Positions 17,407 to 27,246 of a DNA stretch of 64,000 nt are shown in pieces; positions within the stretch are counted from its first letter, which is position 1, and every line of letters begins with the position of its first letter. The notes below the pieces were generated by a model that saw nothing but the letters and a program-made list of their open reading frames with translations, did not search any database and was not told where the DNA came from. The stretch covers positions 248,001 through 312,000 of the forward strand of contig CAWDOA010000009.1 of NCBI GenBank assembly GCA_963803875.1, in the 5' to 3' direction. This DNA is from JABDIY01 sp963803875 (GTDB lineage: Bacteria > Actinomycetota > Acidimicrobiia > Acidimicrobiales > SZUA-35). Both the position numbers and the translations under genes were made by a program.

Positions 17407-19509
17407 CTAGTGGTGGCCTTGGTCGGCTTCGGGCCGACCCTTGAGGCCGTCTCGGTACCTGGCAAGCATGTTTCGAATTTCTTCGGGACTGCGATTGCTC
17501 GCGGCTGCGGCCGGGGCCGCACCAGCTGTGGGAATCGATCGCCCTTCACTCTGTGGTGCATGGTTCTGGGATCGGTCGCGACGGACCAGTCCAGAGTTGG
17601 TGCGATTTGCGGGATCGTCGAGCAGCGCATCCATCCCCTGTTCGAACACCTGACCGGAAGGCATCGCCTGATCCATGCTTGCAGGCGGTGCCGCCGGATC
17701 CGGAACCTGTGGAGCCGACCAGTCCTGTGGTGCTTGCTGCTGTGGCGCGGGTTGGGGACGCGGTGCAGGCCGTTGCGCCGCCTGTGGTGCTTGCTGCTGT
17801 GGCGCGGGTTGGGGACGCGGTGCAGGCCGTTGCGCCGCCTGTGGTGCTTGCTGCTGGGGTGCGGGCTGGGGACGCGGTGCAGGCTGCTGGAACGCCTGAG
17901 GCGCAGGCTGGGGTGCGGGCTGGGGTGCGGGTTGGGGACGCGGTGCAGGCTGCTGGAACGCCTGAGGCGCAGCCTGGGGTGCGGGTTGGGGACGCGGTGC
18001 AGGCTGCTGGAACGCCTGAGGCGCAGGCTGGGGTGCGGGCTGGGGACGCGGTGCAGGCTGTTGGATCGCCCGAGGCGCAGCCTGGGGTGCGGGTTGGGGA
18101 CGCGGTGCAGGCCGTTGTTCTGCCTGCGGTGCCCGTCGGTCGATCTCCTGTGGACGGCCGGGACGTGATCCAACCGGATCCTCGGCCCAGGGGCTCTCTG
18201 CTTCAGGTTCTGGGGCAAATGAAACGGGCGGAGCCGCCTGCGGTTCTGGCCGGATCTCGGGAGCGACTGCGGCCGAGGGAACTGCCTGGTGATCGGGGTG
18301 GGCGATGGGTGCCGGTTGATGCCTCGGCCTTTGCGCAGGTATCGCGCTCTGCGCAACCGGCGGTGCGGTGGCTGCCATGGATTGGAAGGCTGTCGGGACG
18401 TTGGCTGCGGCACCGCTGGAGAGCGCTCCACCGGGGATCTTCACCGAAGCAGTCGTACCGCCACCTTCGGTGTGGGACAGATGGACTGTCACTCCGAGGC
18501 GGTCGGCCAAACGACCGATCACTTGGAAGCCGAGTGACCGGGTCAGAGCCAGTCCCAATTCGGGTGGTCTCAGGATCGTTTGGTTCGCCACCAGGAGTTG
18601 TTCGGCGCTCATGCCGATGCCGTGATCCTCTACGACAACTTCGTAGAACCCGTTCACGTCGAAGTCGGCGTTGACACTGACCGGTGCATCGGGAGGCGAG
18701 AACTGGGTGGCGTTCTCGAGCAGCTCCGACATGAGGTGGGCAACGTCGACCGCCCCCTGAGGTCCGATGTGGGCGGTCTTGATCTCACCCATCGAGACCT
18801 TCTGGTAGTCCTCGATCTCGCTCATCGCCACGCGGATAACGTCAGCCAGGACCACAGGACCACCACGCCGGCGGCTTGGTTCAGCGCCGGCGAGGACGAG
18901 CAGGCTCTCGGCATTCCGTCGCATCCGCGTAGCGAGATGGTCGAGCCGGAAAAGGCTCTCGAGTCGATCAGGGTCTTCCTCGGTGGACTCGAGAGTATCG
19001 ATGTTCTCGATCTGTCGATCGAGGAGACTCTGGTTGCGTCGAGCCAGATTGACAACGAGCTCACTGATGCCTTGTTTGACCACCCGTTGTTGCTCGTTGG
19101 CGACAGTGACAGCGCGGTTCTGAAGGCTGTTCAAGGCTTCGCCGAGTTCGGCCAGCTCTGTCTGTCCGCTCACAGCAAGCGGTTCGAATTCGGGCATCGA
19201 GACGCCGGGGTTGGAGAGTGATTCGATGAGTTTGGGCAGTCGAACGTCAGCGAGCTCGCGGGCAGCGTCGGAGACCTCATCGATCGGATCCAGTACTCGA
19301 CGCCCGATCACCAGAACCATGCCTGCGCTCAAGAGCATGCCGGCGATGGCCACAAGACCAAGGGTGAGGGCGTCGGTCTTCAGCTCATCGGCAGAGGGAT
19401 CGCCGAGGAAGAATGCGGAAACCCCGAAGGCGGCAATGAAGGCCAGCAGGAGAATCGGTGGGATGGCGATGAGCGCCAGTAGGTTTCTGAGCTTGAGTTT
19501 CTTCGACAT
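17407..19509 (-). CDS. Conservon sensor histidine-kinase-like protein (CvnA-type) with Pro/Gln-rich repeat tail
   Basis: 700 residues. Two membrane helices (about 9-34 and 46-69) are followed by a HAMP-like region and a coiled dimerisation segment with His in FRLDHLATRMRRNAESLL. An HATPase_c domain comes next (N-box ELLENATQFSPP, G1 EDHGIGMS, then a Gly-rich TEGGGTTASVKIPGG). Residues about 380-640 are low-complexity Pro/Ala/Gln with 19-residue repeats. There is no large extracellular sensor domain, unlike longer actinobacterial NarX-like kinases. No response regulator is adjacent, consistent with conservon signalling to CvnB-D instead. Confidence 0.9.
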   Translation of the reverse strand: MSKKLKLRNLLALIAIPPILLLAFIAAFGVSAFFLGDPSADELKTDALTLGLVAIAGMLLSAGMVLVIGRRVLDPIDEVSDAARELADVRLPKLIESLSNPGVSMPEFEPLAVSGQTELAELGEALNSLQNRAVTVANEQQRVVKQGISELVVNLARRNQSLLDRQIENIDTLESTEEDPDRLESLFRLDHLATRMRRNAESLLVLAGAEPSRRRGGPVVLADVIRVAMSEIEDYQKVSMGEIKTAHIGPQGAVDVAHLMSELLENATQFSPPDAPVSVNADFDVNGFYEVVVEDHGIGMSAEQLLVANQTILRPPELGLALTRSLGFQVIGRLADRLGVTVHLSHTEGGGTTASVKIPGGALSSGAAANVPTAFQSMAATAPPVAQSAIPAQRPRHQPAPIAHPDHQAVPSAAVAPEIRPEPQAAPPVSFAPEPEAESPWAEDPVGSRPGRPQEIDRRAPQAEQRPAPRPQPAPQAAPRAIQQPAPRPQPAPQPAPQAFQQPAPRPQPAPQAAPQAFQQPAPRPQPAPQPAPQPAPQAFQQPAPRPQPAPQQQAPQAAQRPAPRPQPAPQQQAPQAAQRPAPRPQPAPQQQAPQDWSAPQVPDPAAPPASMDQAMPSGQVFEQGMDALLDDPANRTNSGLVRRDRSQNHAPQSEGRSIPTAGAAPAAAASNRSPEEIRNMLARYRDGLKGRPEADQGHH
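17725..18117 (-). repeat. In-frame tandem repeats in the conservon kinase tail
   Basis: Near-identical 57-base units begin at about 17725, 17782 and 17839, each encoding a QAPQAAQRPAPRPQPAPQQ-type block. More variable units of similar content continue to about 18117. Units are multiples of three, so copy changes keep the frame. The tail is predicted to be disordered and its length is likely to vary between strains. Confidence 0.85.
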
Positions 19510-19652
19510 GGGCCTCTCACACTTTGGGTGTCTCGTTATCAGTCGGCGCTCAGGAGAGTTCCTTTAGCCACAAACATCGGATTCGTTCAATTCGGTGCTT
19601 GGGGGTCTGGGTGAACCGCCCGGGCTCTCAAGTGCGGTAGTTTTCAGGGGTG

Positions 19653-20348
19653 ATGCCAGCTTCCCCGATCTCCGAAGGCTCCCTCTCCGAGCAGCCTCTC
19701 AGCGAGGTGCTCCTTGACCTGGCGGAGAGCCGGTCCACTGGCGCGCTCCGTATCCGCAACGGAGGCGCCGTGTGGATGGCAGAGGGCAGGATCTATCTCG
19801 CCCAGTCTGCGCAGGGTCCCCGAATAGCCGATGTGCTCTTCGGGGCCAATGTCGGAACCCTTGCCGATATCAGCTCGGCTCTGAACGGTGCTGGGTCCCA
19901 CAGCGCACTCGACACGCTTCTCGCCAAAAACCCCGATCGTGAGCAGGTGTTGGAGCGGCTGATCCATGAGGCAAATCTCACCGCGATGTTCGAACTGCTC
20001 GTGCCGAGCAAAGAACAATTCTCCTTCGACGACGGAGCGACTCACCGCCTGGGAACCACGTTTGCCGAGCCCGCCGCCGGCCTTGTCGACCAAGCCCAAC
20101 GGCGACTCCAAATCTGGAAAAAGATTGCTCAGCGCATTCCGAACACCTCGGTCAAGTTCGGCCTCAATCCACACCTGCCTAGTGATGAGCAGGTGATCAC
20201 CAACGACGAGTGGCGCTATCTCGCAAGGCTCAACGGTCAGAACACGGTTGCTGATGTCATTGCCCAAACCGGTGACAGTGCATTTCGGGTCTGTTCGGGG
20301 CTCTATCGATTGTTGCTCGAGGATCTCATTCACGAAATCTCCACATAG
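19653..20348 (+). CDS. DUF4388 (PATAN-like) protein
   Basis: About 231 residues. The N-terminal DUF4388 domain shows LSEVLLDLAESRSTGALRIR and VWMAEGRIYLA, as in proteins that accompany MglA-type GTPases, chemotaxis and two-component systems. The C-terminal half (ITNDEWRYLARLNGQNTVAD, then LYRLLLEDLI) resembles a winged-helix module. GTG at 19650 and ATG at 19653 are both possible starts; a TAGTTT about 10 bases upstream would suit leaderless transcription. It is divergent from cvnA, so a working link to the conservon is likely but inferred. Confidence 0.8.
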   Translation: MPASPISEGSLSEQPLSEVLLDLAESRSTGALRIRNGGAVWMAEGRIYLAQSAQGPRIADVLFGANVGTLADISSALNGAGSHSALDTLLAKNPDREQVLERLIHEANLTAMFELLVPSKEQFSFDDGATHRLGTTFAEPAAGLVDQAQRRLQIWKKIAQRIPNTSVKFGLNPHLPSDEQVITNDEWRYLARLNGQNTVADVIAQTGDSAFRVCSGLYRLLLEDLIHEIST

Positions 20349-20392
20349 CGGCTGCGACATCTCCCCACAGGGCTGCGACATCTCCGCACAGC
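20337..20392 (+). repeat. Three 21-22 base direct repeats upstream of an XRE regulator
   Basis: The motif ATCTCC(N)CACAG occurs at 20337, 20359 and 20380, inside units containing GGCTGCGACATCTCC. The spacing is 22 and 21 bases, about two helical turns. The array overlaps the stop of the DUF4388 gene and ends 64 bases before the start of the helix-turn-helix gene at 20457. It is a candidate operator for that regulator. Confidence 0.6.
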
Positions 20393-20456
20393 GGCTGGGA
20401 CCGATGGGCGTGCACTGACATCTCACATCCGCAGACCAGCAGCCGATTGGTGATTC

Positions 20457-20990
20457 ATGAGCGAGGTCCGATCTCATCAGGTACCGACTGGCGAGGCGCT
20501 CGAAAAGGCGCGCCGGCGCGTCCGCTTCACCTCAGAGGCAGCTTCGGATGCGCTCGGAATCTCTGTTCGTACGCTGGGAGACTTCGAATCGGGGCTTCGA
20601 ACGCCCAGTGATGCGGTAGTGGAAGCCATGCTGGCGCTGTATGGCGTAGAAATCGGTCGGATCGTCAGCCGGGCCTGGGTCCCCAGGGTTCCGCCCAAGT
20701 ACGACCGAGAGAAGCAGACATTGTGGTTGGGATGGAGCGCCATCCACATCACAGAGAATGACAACGATCAGATTGTTCGTTCGGTCGCAGCGGCGTTGAG
20801 ATCGATGCGGTCCCTCGCCGATGATGCGCCACTTCAGCTCCGGGCCACGGATCTGCCGTTGCTCGCACAGGTGCTCGACCTCAGCGACGAAGAACTACCG
20901 GACACCTTCATGAAGTACTTGCGCCTCTCACCCAGCGATTGTTTATGCCTCGTGAATGAGATGGTCGTGCTCGTCAGCGCTGAGGACTGA
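20457..20990 (+). CDS. XRE-type helix-turn-helix regulator
   Basis: 177 residues. The HTH_3 fold occupies about 10-65 (ALEKARRRVRFTSEAASDAL, SVRTLGDFESGLRTPSDAVV). The C-terminal part has no recognised ligand domain but keeps a hydrophobic helical segment (DDAPLQLRATDLPLLAQVLD) and a final LVNEMVVLVS. It lies after the DUF4388 gene, with phased direct repeats between them that may be its own operator. Targets are unknown; the neighbouring conservon is the obvious candidate. Confidence 0.8.
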   Translation: MSEVRSHQVPTGEALEKARRRVRFTSEAASDALGISVRTLGDFESGLRTPSDAVVEAMLALYGVEIGRIVSRAWVPRVPPKYDREKQTLWLGWSAIHITENDNDQIVRSVAAALRSMRSLADDAPLQLRATDLPLLAQVLDLSDEELPDTFMKYLRLSPSDCLCLVNEMVVLVSAED

Positions 20991-21009
20991 TCGATATCTC
21001 CACGGTGCG

Positions 21010-22488
21010 TTAGGTCAGCGGCCGGTCTGTCGGTCTCACCGGGCTGGGCAAAAGCGTGTCACCCATCAGCTTCGTGTCGATCGCTGCAGCGCATGATCGA
21101 CCCTCGGCAATTGCCCACACGATCAAGCTCTGGCCCCTACCCATGTCTCCGCAGGCGTACACACCGTCGATCGAGGTTTCCCAGCTGGTGTTGCGTTCAA
21201 CATTGCCTCGTGCATCGAGCTCGACCCCAAGCTCGCTGATGAGACCACCCTGCTCGGGTCCGGTGAATCCCATTGCAAGCAGTACGAGGTCGGCGTCGAG
21301 CTCGAACTCAGATCCCGGCACGGGCACGAACGTTGGGCGACCGTTCACGGTCGTGGATTCGACCTCATTGCCGTGCAGCTTCTTGACGACCCCGTCTTCC
21401 CCAGTGAAGTGGGTGGTATTCACCGAGTACATCCGCTCGCCCCCCTCTTCGTGGGCCGAGGTGACCTTGTAGACCAGTGGAAAAGTGGGCCACGGCGTCT
21501 TCTCCGAGCGGGTGTCCGGAGGCCTGGGCATGATTTCGAACTGATGAACTGATGACGCTCCCTGACGATGGGCGGTCCCGAGACAGTCCGCGCCGGTATC
21601 ACCGCCTCCGATGATGATGACGTTCTTGTCCTTGGCGCTCATGGGCGAGTCGCTGAGATCGCCGAGCTGTACGCGGTTGGAGGGCGGGAGATACTCCATT
21701 GCTTGGTGAATACCTCGGAGCTCACGTCCTGGCACCGGAAGGTCACGCCACTGGGTGGCACCTCCGGAGAGAACGATGGCATCGAATTCTTTTTGCAGCT
21801 CAGCCACCGCAACGGTTGTCTGTTCGCCGGCAGGTCCGCCCACGTTTGCGTTGACACAGAACTCGGTTCCTTCGGCTCGCATTTGGTCGAGGCGGCGGTC
21901 GATCACCCATTTCTCCATCTTGAACTCGGGGATTCCATATCGGAGCAGGCCACCGATCCGATCCGCACGCTCGAACACAACCACTCGATGGCCAGCCCGC
22001 GTGAGCTGTTGAGCAACTGCCAGCCCGGCCGGACCCGATCCGATCACGGCGACCGCTTTTCCAGTCACCTTGGACGGCAAGACCGGTTCGACCCAGCCCT
22101 CGTCGAAGGCACGTTCGATGATTGTGACTTCCACCTGTTTGATGGTCACAGGATCATCGGCTATCCCGACGACACACGCGCCTTCGCAGGGAGCGGGGCA
22201 GAGACGCCCAGTGAATTCGGGGAAGTTGTTTGTGGCGTGAAGCCGTTCGCTGGCATCTTGCCAATGATCGCGGTAGACCAGATCGTTCCAATCGGGGATG
22301 AGATTGCCAAGCGGGCATCCGTTGTTGCAGAACGGAATTCCACAGTCCATGCATCGTGACGCCTGAGTTTTCAACTCGTCATCGCTGAAGTCCTCATAGA
22401 CCTCCTTCCAGTCCTTCAATCGAACCGGAACAGGCCGCCGAGTGGGTGTCACCCGGGTGTGGGTCAGGAACCCTCTTGGGTCACCCAT
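21010..22488 (-). CDS. gltD: Glutamate synthase (NADPH) small subunit
   Basis: 492 residues. The N-terminal Fe-S cysteines are CMDCGIPFCNNGCPLGNLIP and CPAPCEGACV. An FAD-binding GSGPAGLAVA and an NADPH-binding IGGGDTGADC follow, with the C-terminal GDMGRGQSLIVWAIAEGR. It passes electrons from NADPH to the GltB subunit. Its ATG overlaps the gltB stop by 8 bases, so the two subunits are co-translated. Length and motifs are those of the bacterial family. Confidence 0.96.
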   Translation of the reverse strand: MGDPRGFLTHTRVTPTRRPVPVRLKDWKEVYEDFSDDELKTQASRCMDCGIPFCNNGCPLGNLIPDWNDLVYRDHWQDASERLHATNNFPEFTGRLCPAPCEGACVVGIADDPVTIKQVEVTIIERAFDEGWVEPVLPSKVTGKAVAVIGSGPAGLAVAQQLTRAGHRVVVFERADRIGGLLRYGIPEFKMEKWVIDRRLDQMRAEGTEFCVNANVGGPAGEQTTVAVAELQKEFDAIVLSGGATQWRDLPVPGRELRGIHQAMEYLPPSNRVQLGDLSDSPMSAKDKNVIIIGGGDTGADCLGTAHRQGASSVHQFEIMPRPPDTRSEKTPWPTFPLVYKVTSAHEEGGERMYSVNTTHFTGEDGVVKKLHGNEVESTTVNGRPTFVPVPGSEFELDADLVLLAMGFTGPEQGGLISELGVELDARGNVERNTSWETSIDGVYACGDMGRGQSLIVWAIAEGRSCAAAIDTKLMGDTLLPSPVRPTDRPLT

Positions 22489-25400
22489 TGCTCGCTCCCA
22501 TCACAGCAGCCACAGGATCTCTCCCAGCAGCTTCAGCTTCGCTCATCGCCGCAAGTACTCGCTTGTAGTCCCGTGGCATGACCTTGACGAACTTCTCAAC
22601 ATCTCTCCCCCACGCAGCCAGCAACCGCTCGGCAACCGTTGACCCGGTTTCTTGGAGGTGTTTCTCTACGAGGGCCCGCAGTTCGTTCTGATCCTGAGAA
22701 CTGAGCGGTTCGAGATCTACCAGTTCCCGGTTCACACGAGATGGGAAGGTCCCGTCCTCATCAAGAACATACGCGATACCGCCGCTCATCCCGGCAGCGA
22801 AGTTCCTGCCGGTGGTTCCAAGAATCACAGCACGACCACCGGTCATGTATTCACAGCCATGGTCCCCGACACCCTCGGCGACCGCGGTGGCGCCACTGTT
22901 GCGAACGCAGAACCGTTCACCGACCACGCCGCGCAGATACACCTCACCCTGAGTTGCGCCGTAGAGAATGACGTTGCCAGCGATGATGTTCTCCTCGGCT
23001 GCAAACGGAGCGTCGAGCGGTGGGCGGATCACGATTCGCCCTCCGCTGAGACCCTTTCCCACGTAGTCGTTTGCGTCGCCCGTGAGGCGGAGCGTCACGC
23101 CGGAGGGCACGAACGCTCCGAGGCTCTGGCCAGCTGAACCCTCGAGGTCGATCTGGATAGTGTCAGTAGGCAGACCTCGACCTTTGTGAATCTTGGTGAT
23201 CTCGTGTCCCAGCATCGTTCCAACCGTGCGGTTTTCGTTGCTGATCGGGTAGCGAAGCTGAATCGGGGTCCCATGGTGGATCGCATCCGAGGCATCGGCG
23301 ATGATCTGGTTGTCGAGCGCACGATCCAGGCCGTGGTCCTGGTGGACTGCGTTCAGACGGGACGCCCCGGGAAGAATGTCGGGGACGTGAAGTATCGGCG
23401 ACAGATCGAGGCCAGACGCTTTCCAGTGGTCGATGGCACGTGTGGTGTCGAGAACCTCAACCTGACCAACAGCTTCTGCAACCGACGCAAACCCGAGCTC
23501 TGCAAGAATCTCTCGTACTTCTTCTGCGATGTACTCGAAGTAAGTCTCGACGAACTCGGGTTTCCCGCTGAACCTTTCTCGAAGCACCGGGTTCTGCGTC
23601 GCTACACCCACCGGACACGTGTCGAGGTGACACACGCGCATCATGATGCAGCCACTGACGACCAGCGGTGCGGTTGCGAAACCAAACTCCTCGCCACCGA
23701 GCAACGCGGCGATGACGACATCCCGCCCAGTCTTGATCTGACCATCAACCTGTACAACGATCCGGTCGCGTAGGTCATTGATCAGCAGGGTCTGCTGGGC
23801 TTCAGCAAGCCCCAGCTCCCATGGCCCGCCGGCGTGTTTGAGTGAGGTGAGTGGTGAGGCACCGGTGCCGCCGTCGTGGCCGGAGATGAGAACCACGTCG
23901 GCCTTGGCTTTGGAAACGCCAGCGGCCACGGTGCCGACGCCTACCTCAGCGACGAGTTTCACGTGGATACGTGCGTTGGGATTGGAGTTCTTCAGGTCAT
24001 GAATGAGTTGAGCAAGATCTTCGATGCTGTAGATGTCGTGGTGAGGAGGTGGCGAGATGAGGCCCACTCCCGGGGTCGAGTACCGAGTCTTTGCGATCCA
24101 GGGCCACACCTTTTGACCGGGCAGCTGCCCGCCTTCGCCCGGCTTGGCTCCTTGAGCCATCTTGATCTGGATGTCGTCGGAGTTCGTGAGGTATTCAGCC
24201 GTCACGCCGAAGCGGCCCGACGCCACCTGTTTGATCGAGGATCGACGCGAGTCACCGTTCTCATCAGGGATCCAACGTTCGGGATCCTCACCGCCCTCGC
24301 CGGTATTGGACTTACCGCCCAAGCGATTCATGGCAATGGCCAGGGTCTCGTGTGCCTCTGCGCTGATGCTGCCGTAGCTCATCGCTCCGGTCAGCGAAAC
24401 GTTTCACGATCTCGCTGACCGGCTCGACTTCGTCGATGGGAATCGGCGTGCGGTCCGCTTTGAACGAGAAGAGCCCGCGCAACGTGGCCAATCGTTCGGC
24501 CTGGGAGTCCACCAGGTGCGTGTACTCCTTGAACACTTCGTATCGCTTGGTCCTTGTTGCGTGTTGAAGCTTGAAGACCGTGTCCGGGTTGAACAGGTGG
24601 TACTCGCCCTCCCTGCGCCACTTGTACTCGCCTCCCAGCGGAAGCTCCCGGTGGGCGAGTAGCTCCGGGCGGTCCGGAAACGCAACCCTGTGACGTTCTG
24701 CGCATTCAGTAGCAATCTCGGCAAGCCCGATTCCACCGAGCTTCGAGGTGGTTCCGCTGAAGAACTCATCGACGATCTCCTGGCCGAGACCGACAGCTTC
24801 GAAGATCTGCGCCCCGGTGTAGGAAGCGACGGTCGAAATGCCCATCTTGGACATGACCTTGATGATCCCCGTAGTGGCGGCCTTCACGAAGTTGGCAGTT
24901 GCGGTCGCGATGTCAGGACCGATCTCACCAGTACGAACGCGATCTTCCAGCGTCTCCATGATGAGCGATGGGCAGATCGCGTTGGCTCCAAATCCCAACA
25001 ACAACGCCAGGTGATGGATCTCCCGTGCATCGGCACCGTCGACAATGATCCCAACCCTGGAGCGAGCCTTGCGGTGGACCAGATGGTGGTGGATCGCGCC
25101 GACCGCCAGCAACGAAGGAATCGGAGCCCGATCAGCCGTGGCACCTCGGTTGCTGATCACCAGGATGCTGACGTCGTCATCGGCTGCGTCGGCTGCCTCG
25201 GTGCGGATTCGATCAAGGGCACGTCTGAGACCGCGTTCACCTTCGTGCACGTTGTACAGCGCGCTTATGCTCACCGAGCCGAAGCGAGGAAACTGTCCCT
25301 CGTCGTCGGCCCGTTCGATTCGACGAAGTTCCTCGCCGGTGAGGACTGGTCGGTCAAGACGGATTTGGTGGCACCAATCGGGGCCGGGCGCAAGGATGTT

Positions 25401-27020
25401 TGCCTGCGGGCCCAGCCGAACTTCCGATGAGGTCACCATCACCTCGCGGATGGCGTCGAGAGGTGGATTCGTAACCTGAGCGAACAACTGGCTGAAATAG
25501 TCAAACAGCATGCGTGGCCGTTTGGAGAGGACCGCGATGGGAGTGTCGGTTCCCATGGACCCGATGCTCTCCTTACCTTCGATTGCCATGGGGGCGACGA
25601 GCAGTTGGAGCTCCTCTTCGGTGAACCCGTTGGCAACCTGCTCGGCGACGAGGTGGTCGTGAGCGACGCTCAAGTAAGGGCGTACAGGAAAATCGCTGAT
25701 CTCATGCAACCCTTGCAACCACTGCTGGTAGGGATGCTCGGCGGCCAGGGACGACATGATCTCTTTGTCGCCAACGATCCGGCCTTCGGAGGTGTTGACC
25801 AAGAACATCTTGCCTGGTTCAAGCCGACCCTTCTTGACCACATCACTGCTCGGCACATCGATCACTCCGACCTCTGATGCCATGGCCACCAAACCGTCGG
25901 CGGTGACCCAGTAGCGGGAAGGACGCAGACCGTTGCGGTCAAGCACTGCACCAACCACTTCGCCATCGGTGAAGGTCACCGATGCCGGACCATCCCACGC
26001 TTCCATTCCCGAGGCATAGAACTCATAGAACGCCCGGATATCAGGAGGCATGTTCTCGTTTCGTTCCCACGCCTCGGGCATCAGCATGAGCATGGCGTGA
26101 TGGATCGGATAGCCACCGAGATACAGGAGCTCCAAAGCCTCGTCCAAGCTGGCGGTGTCGGACGCATCAGGAGTGCAGATCGGGAAGACGTGGTCGAGCT
26201 TGGGTCCCCAGAAGTCGGTTTCGATCAAACCCTCTCTGGCTCGCATCCAGTTGCGGTTTCCCATGACGGTGTTGATCTCACCGTTGTGAGCGATGAAACG
26301 GTACGGGTGAGCCAAAGGCCACGCTGGGAACGTATTGGTGGAGAACCGGCTGTGAACCAGTGCTATGGCACTTTCGATCCTCTCGTCGGCCAACTCGGGA
26401 AAGAAACTCATCAATTGCGGAGTCGTGAGCATTCCCTTGTAGACCACAGTCCGACTGGACAGACTGGCGAAATAGAGTTCGGCGCCGGTCCTGTCGGGAA
26501 CCTCGTGTTCCACCCGCTTGCGAGCGAGATAGACCTGGCGGTCGAGCTGAAGTCCGGCGCGCCCATATTCGGACTTGATGAAGACCTGCTCGAACCTGGG
26601 CAGCAGCTCTTTTGCCTGCTCACCAAGGTCGCCTACTTCATAGGGCACTGGCCGAAAAGCAATCGTTTCCAATCCCTGTTCAGCAAAGACCCTCACCACC
26701 GATTCGCGTGCCTTCAGCGCGATGTCTTCGTCGCGGGGAAGAAACACGATGCCGGTGGCATAGCTGCCGAGTTCGGGGAGTTGCGGGATCAGGGTGCGGT
26801 AGTAACCGTCGGGAATCTGTATGAGAATTCCTGCGCCATCACCGGTCGTCGGTTCAGCATTGGTTGCTCCCCGATGTTGAAGTCTGACCAGCGCGTTCAG
26901 GGCCCGATCAACGACGTCGCGGCTCTTGCGGCCGTGGAGATCTGCGACGAATGCAACACCGCACGCATCGTGTTCTTTGCGTGGGTCGTAAAGACCCTGG
27001 GCCTTTGGGAGATGATTCAC
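22481..27020 (-). CDS. gltB: Glutamate synthase large subunit, with one frameshift
   Basis: About 1512 residues when repaired. I place the start at the GTG at 27020, because AGGAG lies 7 bases upstream and it leaves a 19-residue propeptide before Cys20 (HDACGVAF), the class II amidotransferase nucleophile. The central domain, the FMN/TIM-barrel synthase domain (GAMSYGSISAEAHETLAIAM, GHDGGTGASPLTSLKHAGGP), the 3Fe-4S cysteines (CIMMRVCHLDTCPVG) and the C-terminal GXGXG helix domain are all present. The frame breaks at about 24395 (CGTTTCGCTG); removing one base joins VSEIVKRF to LTGAMSYG. With gltD it makes glutamate from glutamine and 2-oxoglutarate. Confidence 0.95.
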
Positions 27021-27246
27021 GTTGTTGCTCCTGTAGCGAACCTTTGAAGCCCGGAGGCGTCGAAGCGACGGGACGACGTTGGCCCGCACGGAGGAAGTCC
27101 AATCTTACCTGCGGTGGACCCCACCCCCACGATCGTCCTCTCGAACCCCGAAAGGACGGTGGTCTCAACCGATCCTCGCCCAGTGACGCCACCACACTCT
27201 GCTGAGAGCGCTCACCAGGTACAACAGCGTCGCTCGGCTGCCCGAA
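27021..27246. other. Upstream region of gltB
   Basis: 226 bases between gltB and the M18 peptidase gene, both on the minus strand. It must hold the gltBD promoter and leader. I saw no clear riboswitch, operator dyad or small reading frame. The sequence is C-rich, and open frames through it are shadows. Confidence 0.4.

Noticed and set aside
17385..18674. Long frames opposite or out of phase with the conservon kinase tail
   Set aside because: They arise from the tandem repeat having no stops in several phases; only the kinase frame has domains.
24300..24420. gltB as two separate genes or a programmed frameshift
   Set aside because: The pieces meet exactly inside a conserved segment, no slippery heptamer or pseudoknot is visible, and other genes in the window show the same kind of one-base break.
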